From: Oligoflexia bacterium | Lineage (GTDB): Bacteria; Bdellovibrionota; UBA1018 | Length of the DNA stretch: 13,171 nt | Direction: 5' to 3' | NCBI GenBank assembly: GCA_903928955.1 | Contig: CAIYTD010000190.1 | Span: 1 to 13,171, forward strand | Shown: positions 1 through 5,267 of the stretch, piece by piece | How the letters are laid out: each line of letters opens with the position of its first letter | Numbering within the stretch: position 1 is the first letter of the stretch | Notes under the pieces: model-generated | Databases searched by the model: none | Told to the model about the DNA's origin: nothing | What the model saw: only the letters and a program-made list of their open reading frames with translations | Translations under genes and position numbers: made by a program

Positions 1-3
1 AAG

Positions 4-47
4 TTATCCACAAGTTATCCACAGACTTATCCACATAGTTATCCACA
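4..47 (+). repeat. Four head-to-tail DnaA boxes with 11-12 bp spacing
   Basis: Perfect TTATCCACA sites start at 4, 15, 27 and 39, giving start-to-start distances of 11, 12 and 12 bp. This is slightly more than one helical turn, so bound DnaA molecules would lie on nearly the same face of the DNA. All four match the high-affinity consensus. It is likely a loading platform for a DnaA oligomer, though the left limit of the array is not visible. Confidence 0.9.
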
Positions 48-232
48 AAAAAATTCTATCTTTTATTAACAATATTAAATACTTAAAATAGTTATCCACA
101 TATCCACACAGACGACCAAAAATTTTCATTTTCGAATACCTAACTAGAAACACTTTTTTTGTGGATAACTATTTTTCCAATCTTAAAAAAAGGCTTAAAA
201 GGGAGCTAAAAAAACACTTTAGTATGACATCA

Positions 233-264
233 ACAGTTATCCACATCAGCCTGTGGATAACTGT
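233..264. repeat. 32-bp palindrome made of two inverted DnaA boxes
   Basis: Positions 233-245 (ACAGTTATCCACA) and 252-264 (TGTGGATAACTGT) are perfect inverted copies, separated by 6 bp. Each arm contains a perfect DnaA box, in convergent orientation. A further - strand box (264-272) follows exactly 12 bp after the right-hand box. The symmetry extends beyond the 9-bp boxes to 13 bp per arm, which two independent boxes alone would not require. Confidence 0.85.
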
Positions 265-317
265 GTGGATAACTTTTTTTTTTACCATTTTTAGACTTAT
301 CCACAATTTTTCATTTT

Positions 318-350
318 TTATCCACGGACTTATCCCCAGACTTACCCACA
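318..350 (+). repeat. Three degenerate DnaA boxes with exact 12-bp spacing
   Basis: TTATCCACG (318-326), TTATCCCCA (330-338) and TTACCCACA (342-350) each differ from TTATCCACA by one base and start exactly 12 bp apart on the + strand. A perfect box sits upstream at 297-305. Regularly spaced weak sites near the unwinding region resemble the low-affinity, DnaA-ATP-dependent sites of other origins; that functional reading is inference. Confidence 0.75.
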
Positions 351-384
351 TCATTTTTCTATTTATTTCAATAGCTTAAGTGAC

Positions 385-434
385 TTATCCACATATCCAC
401 ACACCCTACTACTACTGCTATATATATATATAAA
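385..434 (+). other. Basal origin unwinding module: paired DnaA boxes, DnaA-trios, TA-repeat
   Basis: Two DnaA boxes overlapping by one base (385-393 TTATCCACA and 393-401 ATATCCACA) are followed by CACC (402-405). Five triplets follow at 406-420, CTA CTA CTA CTG CTA, which read 3'-GAT-5' on the complementary strand. Next is a (TA)7 tract at 419-432 running into AAAG. This order (boxes, C-rich spacer, DnaA-trios, AT-rich unwinding element, then dnaN) matches the basal unwinding system described for Bacillus subtilis, in which DnaA spreads from the boxes onto single-stranded trios. The match is from sequence pattern alone. Confidence 0.8.
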
Positions 435-447
435 GAATCTTAGAGCA

Positions 448-475
448 CTATTGTGATATAGGAAAATCACAATAG
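448..475. promoter_or_regulatory. Perfect 10-bp inverted repeat in the dnaN leader
   Basis: CTATTGTGAT (448-457) and ATCACAATAG (466-475) are perfect inverted copies around an 8-bp spacer. The right arm abuts the probable dnaN ribosome-binding site (AGAGG, 476-480). As DNA it could be an operator; as RNA it would be a 10-bp hairpin next to the Shine-Dalgarno. The TGTGA/TCACA half-sites look CRP-like but are 10 bp apart, not the 6 bp of a CRP site. No T-run follows, so it is not a terminator. Function unknown. Confidence 0.6.
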
Positions 476-491
476 AGAGGAAACTGCAGGA

Positions 492-1598
492 ATGAATTTT
501 TCGATTGAACGATCTCCGCTCTTAGAAGCACTTCAAAAAGTACAGACAGTTGTAGAGAAAAAAAATACGATCCAAATTTTGGGAAATATCCTTTGTATCG
601 TCAAAAACCAAGAACTGTCTTTATGTGCAACTGATTTAGAAGTGGGCATTAAAGTCACTCTTCCGGTTACCGTTCAACAAGAAGGAAAAATTACTCTTTC
701 TGCAAAACATTTTTTAGATATTGTAAAAGAACTTCCTGAAAAAACACTCCATATTAATCGTAAAGATAATAATTGGATCGAGCTTGTATGTGGAAAATCA
801 CGTTTTAATATTGTAAGTCTTTCTGCTGACCAATACCCTGCTCTTCCAAATTTTGAAGATAAAACTTACTTTGAAGGTCGAACAGAGTCTCTTATCCAAA
901 TGATTGATCGGACTCAATTTGCAGCATCTACTGATACAACAAGATACCACATCAATGGTGTATTTCTTGAGTATTTAGAAACCGGCTTAATGCGAATGAC
1001 TGCAACAGATGGACATCGACTTTCATTTGTAGATCAAGAAGTTTTTTTAAATAATCCAGAACTGAAAAGGGGTGTAATCATTCCTAAAAAAGGATTGAGT
1101 GAATTTAGAAAGCTTTTAGATGAGGAAACTTCTCATATTGGGCTTTCTTTTGAGCGAGGATATGTTTTTGCAAAGTTAAATGGTTCTTATCTATTCATTC
1201 GTTTGATAGATGGTGAATACCCCGATTATCGTCCAGTAATACCAAAAGCTGCTAATCTTTTAGTTAAAATTGATAGACAAGGTTTTAATTCCGCCCTTAA
1301 AAGAGTAAGTCTTCTTGCGAATGAAAAAAGCAAAGGTGTGAAACTCACACTTCAAGAAGGATCACTTCTTATATCATCGAGCAATCCAGATATGGGAGAA
1401 GCTCGTGAAGAACTCGATATAGAATATACAGGCGATCTTTTAGAGATTGGTTTTAATTCTAAGTATCTTTTAGAAAGCTTAGCAGTTATGAAATCTGAAA
1501 AACTAGAATTCCATTTAAAAGACAGACTGAGTCCAGGCATATTACATGAAGTAGGACAACAAAATCACACCTATGTTATTATGCCTATGCGCATTTAA
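492..1598 (+). CDS. dnaN: DNA polymerase III subunit beta (sliding clamp)
   Basis: This encodes the ring-shaped processivity clamp that encircles DNA and tethers the replicative polymerase and other clamp-binding proteins. At 368 residues it has the family's usual length for three repeated clamp domains. Recognisable motifs are ATDLEVGI (46-53), SADQYPALP (111-119), TRYHINGVFLE (150-160), ATDGHRLS (171-178, hydrophobic binding-cleft loop), GEYPDYRPVIP (241-251) and the terminal VIMPMRI (362-368), the classical clamp C-terminus. The ATG at 492 is preceded by AGAGG at 476-480 (spacing 11) and sits just after the 448-475 inverted repeat. It is the first gene of the replication block, and its stop codon overlaps the recF start by one base. 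No truncation or missing core motif is seen. Confidence 0.98.
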   Translation: MNFSIERSPLLEALQKVQTVVEKKNTIQILGNILCIVKNQELSLCATDLEVGIKVTLPVTVQQEGKITLSAKHFLDIVKELPEKTLHINRKDNNWIELVCGKSRFNIVSLSADQYPALPNFEDKTYFEGRTESLIQMIDRTQFAASTDTTRYHINGVFLEYLETGLMRMTATDGHRLSFVDQEVFLNNPELKRGVIIPKKGLSEFRKLLDEETSHIGLSFERGYVFAKLNGSYLFIRLIDGEYPDYRPVIPKAANLLVKIDRQGFNSALKRVSLLANEKSKGVKLTLQEGSLLISSSNPDMGEAREELDIEYTGDLLEIGFNSKYLLESLAVMKSEKLEFHLKDRLSPGILHEVGQQNHTYVIMPMRI

Positions 1599-2839
1599 TG
1601 ATGAAGGTTGAACGACTTAAATTGAGAAATTTTAGAAACATCGAAGACTGTACCTTCTATCCAGATCCGTCTGTCAATTTTTTAATAGGTTCAAATGGAC
1701 AAGGGAAAACTAGTGTTATTGAAGCACTTGGTTTTTTAGCTACTCTTCGATCCTTTAAAGATTCAAAATTAGCACATCTTGTTCGATGGGGACAACTCTC
1801 TAGTGAGATTTCCTGTACTCTCAGTGAAACATCAGAAAAAGCGTATAACTGGGATACGGAATTTAAAATTCACTTTCAGGCACTTAATCATCATCGAACA
1901 AAAATGACAAAACTTGCCTTCATTAATGGAAAAGCATATCGAAGTTCAACTCAATTTTTAAGCCAAAGATTTGGATCCCATCAGTTGGGATTTCATAGCA
2001 TTATCTTTAATCCATCTGACCATGATCTTGTTCGAGGAGATCCGTCTCAACGGCGAGCCTATTTAAATCGAGTGATTGCCGCTGAAGATATTGAATATCT
2101 TAAAATATTTCAAAAATACCAGCGTGTTTTAGATCAAAGAAATGCTTTATTGAAATCAGTCCATTTATTGAAATCAGATATTTTGAGAGGTTTTACAGAA
2201 CAACTTTGCCACTACGGAATTGCGCTTACTCAAAAACGCCTTCAGTGGGTTCAGAAGTTAGGAAATTTTCTGAATGGGACTCTACAGAAAATTGCACCAG
2301 ATCAACCCGAGCTTAAAATGAGTTACCTTTCGAAGTGGATTTTTCAGGAAGAAAATTTATCTCATAAAAACAAAGATTTAGATGCTATTCATTTCACTGG
2401 ACAAGGACAGTTGCCTTCATTAGAACTTCTAGAACAATCGTTCTGGGCAAAGGCATCTGTTCTTGAAACAGCCGAACGAAGAGCAGGTTGCTCTTTAGTT
2501 GGTCCTCATCGAGACGACTGGGCATTTTTCTTAGGTAATCAGGTTCTGAAAGGACATGGTTCACAAGGGGAAGTTCGATCTGCATTGTTAGCTTTGAAAC
2601 TGTCGGAAATTGAGCTTTTCCGGAATAGAACTGGACACCGACCCGTTTTTCTTCTGGATGATTTTTCGTCAGAACTCGATCGAGGGAGAAGAGTATTTTT
2701 GTTGCAGTTTCTAGTGGAGACAGATCTTCAAACCTTTGTTACTACAACCGAAGATTCGTCCTATTTTGGAAAGCGATATTGGGTTTCTAAAGGCATGATA
2801 GAAAAAGGAAGTTATGACAGTCGAACAAAAACAATCTGA
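1598..2839 (+). CDS. recF: DNA replication and repair protein RecF
   Basis: This is an SMC/ABC-type ATPase that acts with RecO and RecR to load RecA at single-stranded gaps and stalled forks. It shows Walker A GSNGQGKTS (31-39), GPHRDD (302-307), an ABC-signature-like GSQGEVRSAL (321-330), Walker B PVFLLDDF (349-356) and D-loop SSELD (357-361). The N-terminal KVERLKLRNFRNI is typical of RecF. The start overlaps the dnaN stop (TAATG); a second ATG directly follows at 1601. No Shine-Dalgarno is obvious, so translation is probably coupled to dnaN. At 413 residues it is longer than the roughly 360 typical of RecF; extra length appears in the helical middle (about 185-290) and at the C-terminus, which overlaps gyrB by 26 bases. 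The middle also contains an 18-nt tandem duplication. Confidence 0.96.
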   Translation: MMKVERLKLRNFRNIEDCTFYPDPSVNFLIGSNGQGKTSVIEALGFLATLRSFKDSKLAHLVRWGQLSSEISCTLSETSEKAYNWDTEFKIHFQALNHHRTKMTKLAFINGKAYRSSTQFLSQRFGSHQLGFHSIIFNPSDHDLVRGDPSQRRAYLNRVIAAEDIEYLKIFQKYQRVLDQRNALLKSVHLLKSDILRGFTEQLCHYGIALTQKRLQWVQKLGNFLNGTLQKIAPDQPELKMSYLSKWIFQEENLSHKNKDLDAIHFTGQGQLPSLELLEQSFWAKASVLETAERRAGCSLVGPHRDDWAFFLGNQVLKGHGSQGEVRSALLALKLSEIELFRNRTGHRPVFLLDDFSSELDRGRRVFLLQFLVETDLQTFVTTTEDSSYFGKRYWVSKGMIEKGSYDSRTKTI

Positions 2840-5252
2840 TTCAAATGGAGTGAACGATTATTCTGCAGATAAAATTAAAATTTTAGAAGGACTGGAAGCA
2901 GTTCGTAAACGTCCTGGAATGTATATTGGTGATACTGCAGCGAGAGGACTTCATCACTGTGTTTATGAGATTGTGGACAACTCAATCGATGAAGCACTTG
3001 CAGGGTTTGCTTCAACCGTTAGTGTTATTATACATGTTGATAATAGTGTTACTGTAGAGGATGACGGTAGAGGTATTCCCACGGGTATACATAAAGCTGC
3101 TGGTATATCGGCAGTTGAAGTTGTGATGACAAAACTTCATGCGGGTGGTAAGTTTAACGAGGAAGGTGGCGCATATAAAGTATCAGGGGGGTTACACGGT
3201 GTTGGAGCAGCAGTGGTTAATGCTCTTTCAGAGATTTTACATGTAGAAGTAAAGCAAGGTGGAAAAGTATATAAGCACAGCTATAAACGTGGAACTCCAG
3301 TTAGCCCATTAAAAGAAGTGGGTGTAACTACAAAGAGAGGCACACTTACTACTTTTAAGCCTGACGCAGAAATTTTTGAAGTTGTTGAATTTAATGCAGA
3401 TACTTTAGCAAACCGACTTCGCGAGCTAGCTTTTTTAAATAGCGGAATTTTTATATCCTTAACAGATGAGCGACTTGAACCACCTAAGAAATTTGACTTT
3501 CATTATGAAGGAGGTTTGATACAGTTTGTTGAATATATTAATAAATCAAAACAGAAACTTCATGATAAAGTTATTTATATCGCTCATCAAAAAGACTTTT
3601 TAAGCGTTGAAGTGGCCTTACAGTGGAATGATTCTTATACTGAAACAATTTCTTCATACGTTAATAATATTAATACAATTGAAGGCGGAACTCACGTCTC
3701 AGGCTTTAGAAATGCATTGACTCGGGTTGTAAATAAGTACGCCCAAGAATCAGGAGCAATGAAAAATCTTAAGGAATCTCTTTCTGGAGAAGATATTCGT
3801 GAAGGACTCGGCTGTGTAATCAGTGCAAAAATACCAGAGCCTCAGTTTGAAGGTCAAACAAAGACAAAACTAGGAAATAGTGAAATTGAAGGATTTTTAA
3901 ATGGAGTAGTCTATGAAAAGCTCACTATTTATTTTGAACAAAATCCAGCTGTCGCTAAAAAAATTGTACTTAAAGCGATTGATTCAGCATTAGCTCGGAT
4001 TGCAGCTCGAAAAGCTCGTGACTTGACCAGGAGAAAAACTGCTCTAGATTGGGGCGGGCTACCTGGAAAAATGGCAGATTGCCAAGAGAAAGATCCGGCT
4101 CTTTGTGAAGTTTATCTTGTCGAAGGTGATAGTGCAGGTGGTTCAGCTAAACAAGGGAGGGATAGAAAAAATCAAGCAATTTTGCCTTTGAAGGGAAAAA
4201 TTTTAAACGTTGAAAAAGCGCGTTTTGATAAAATGTTATCATTCGAAGAAATTAAAATTCTAATTACAGCTTTGGGTGCTGGAATTGGAAAAGATGATTT
4301 TGATATTTCAAAGATCCGTTATCATAAAATTGTGATTATGACAGATGCCGATGTAGATGGGTCTCATATTAGAACTCTTTTACTGACTTTTTTTTACAGG
4401 CAGATGCCACTGGTCATAGAAAAGGGATATTTATATATTGCTCAACCTCCTCTTTATAAAGTAAAAAAAGGGAATAAAGAACGTTACTTAAAAAATGAAC
4501 AAGATCTTTCAGAGCATTTATTATCGAGTGGTTTAGAAGGTGTTCAGGTTAAATGTGATAATAAAATTATTCCTCCGAGTCAGCTTACATTAGCTTTAAA
4601 ATCAGCTTCGCGCTTTGGACGTGCTATCGATCGGGTTGCACGTAAACTTCATCCAGAAATTTTGCGAGGATTGATATTGGCTGGGGTCACTTCTGCTACT
4701 TTAGAATCGAAAGAAAAATTTGAAGCAATTTTATTTTCATTGTCTCGGGACCTGTTAAAAAATAATATTCCCTTTAGTTTTTTATTAGAAAAAGATTCTG
4801 AACATAATTCATGGATTGCAATTATTGAAAATGTGATTCATGGTTCAAAGCGTACAGCCCCTATTAGCGTAGCAATCTTGGAATCACCTGAGTATGAAGA
4901 GTTGAGTAAACACTTTCATTCTATGCAAACTATTGGGTCAGGTCCTTTTGAAGTAGTTCTTGACGACAAAGAAGCAGTGATTATTGGAAGTGTTGAGGAA
5001 CTCTCACATAAAGTATTAGAATTTTCAAAATCTGGATTAACCATTCAGCGATATAAGGGTTTAGGAGAAATGAATCCAGAACAGCTTTGGGAAACTACTA
5101 TGGATCCCGTTCGCCGAACATTACTCAAGGTAACTGTAGATGATGCGGTCGAAGCTGATGGAATATTTTCAGTATTAATGGGTGATCAAGTAGAGCCTAG
5201 AAGGCAATTTATTGAAGAGAATGCCTTGAGAGTTAGGAATCTAGATATATGA
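2814..5252 (+). CDS. gyrB: DNA gyrase subunit B
   Basis: This is the ATPase subunit of the type IIA topoisomerase that introduces negative supercoils with GyrA. The 812-residue length matches the long Gram-negative form (E. coli 804), including an insert of about 170 residues after the TOPRIM core. In order: EAVRKRPGMYIG (28-39), EIVDNSIDEALAG (52-64), DDGRGIP (83-89), GGLHGVGAAVVNALS (125-139), QTK loop (348-350), TOPRIM EGDSAGGSAKQGR (437-449) with DADVDGSHIR (511-520), RYKGLGEMNPEQLWETTMDP (746-765), and VEPRRQFIEENAL (793-805). AAGGAAG at 2805-2811 gives a good ribosome-binding site, inside the end of recF. Gln148 stands where E. coli has Arg136, a main aminocoumarin contact. The gyrA gene follows after 15 bp, consistent with co-expression of the subunits. 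Confidence 0.98.
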   Translation: MTVEQKQSDSNGVNDYSADKIKILEGLEAVRKRPGMYIGDTAARGLHHCVYEIVDNSIDEALAGFASTVSVIIHVDNSVTVEDDGRGIPTGIHKAAGISAVEVVMTKLHAGGKFNEEGGAYKVSGGLHGVGAAVVNALSEILHVEVKQGGKVYKHSYKRGTPVSPLKEVGVTTKRGTLTTFKPDAEIFEVVEFNADTLANRLRELAFLNSGIFISLTDERLEPPKKFDFHYEGGLIQFVEYINKSKQKLHDKVIYIAHQKDFLSVEVALQWNDSYTETISSYVNNINTIEGGTHVSGFRNALTRVVNKYAQESGAMKNLKESLSGEDIREGLGCVISAKIPEPQFEGQTKTKLGNSEIEGFLNGVVYEKLTIYFEQNPAVAKKIVLKAIDSALARIAARKARDLTRRKTALDWGGLPGKMADCQEKDPALCEVYLVEGDSAGGSAKQGRDRKNQAILPLKGKILNVEKARFDKMLSFEEIKILITALGAGIGKDDFDISKIRYHKIVIMTDADVDGSHIRTLLLTFFYRQMPLVIEKGYLYIAQPPLYKVKKGNKERYLKNEQDLSEHLLSSGLEGVQVKCDNKIIPPSQLTLALKSASRFGRAIDRVARKLHPEILRGLILAGVTSATLESKEKFEAILFSLSRDLLKNNIPFSFLLEKDSEHNSWIAIIENVIHGSKRTAPISVAILESPEYEELSKHFHSMQTIGSGPFEVVLDDKEAVIIGSVEELSHKVLEFSKSGLTIQRYKGLGEMNPEQLWETTMDPVRRTLLKVTVDDAVEADGIFSVLMGDQVEPRRQFIEENALRVRNLDI

Positions 5253-5267
5253 TATTGGTAAGTAGTT

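Larger units (their letters stand above)
1..434. other. oriC: Chromosomal replication origin (oriC), left end cut by the window
   Basis: This AT-rich non-coding stretch precedes dnaN and is dense in DnaA-binding sites. Perfect TTATCCACA boxes on + start at 4, 15, 27, 39, 92, 237, 297 and 385; on - they occupy 160-168, 252-260 and 264-272. One-mismatch boxes are at 100 and 393 (ATATCCACA), 318 (TTATCCACG), 330 (TTATCCCCA) and 342 (TTACCCACA). The right end carries a DnaA-trio and TA-repeat module. The position next to dnaN, in a dnaN-recF-gyrB-gyrA block, is the classical bacterial origin location. The first box starts at base 4, so the array probably continues upstream, where dnaA would be expected. 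No gene is supported in this stretch; short ORFs here are translations of box repeats. Confidence 0.95.

Noticed and set aside
4..47. Regularly spaced direct repeats that might suggest a CRISPR or iteron array
   Set aside because: The repeat is the 9-bp DnaA box with 2-3 bp gaps, next to dnaN. No spacers of CRISPR length are present, and a plasmid-type Rep gene is absent.
161..379. Open frames on both strands within the origin (about 60-72 codons)
   Set aside because: They are translations of repeated DnaA boxes and T-runs, lack ribosome-binding sites, overlap each other on opposite strands and lie across an obvious oriC.
452..471. CRP-like TGTGA/TCACA half-sites upstream of dnaN
   Set aside because: The half-sites are 10 bp apart, not the 6 bp required by CRP geometry, so it is reported only as an inverted repeat of unknown function.
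1352..1540. Antisense open frames within dnaN, recF, atpB/atpE and the two - strand genes
   Set aside because: They are short, lie opposite or out of frame with well-supported genes, and have no ribosome-binding site or recognisable domain.
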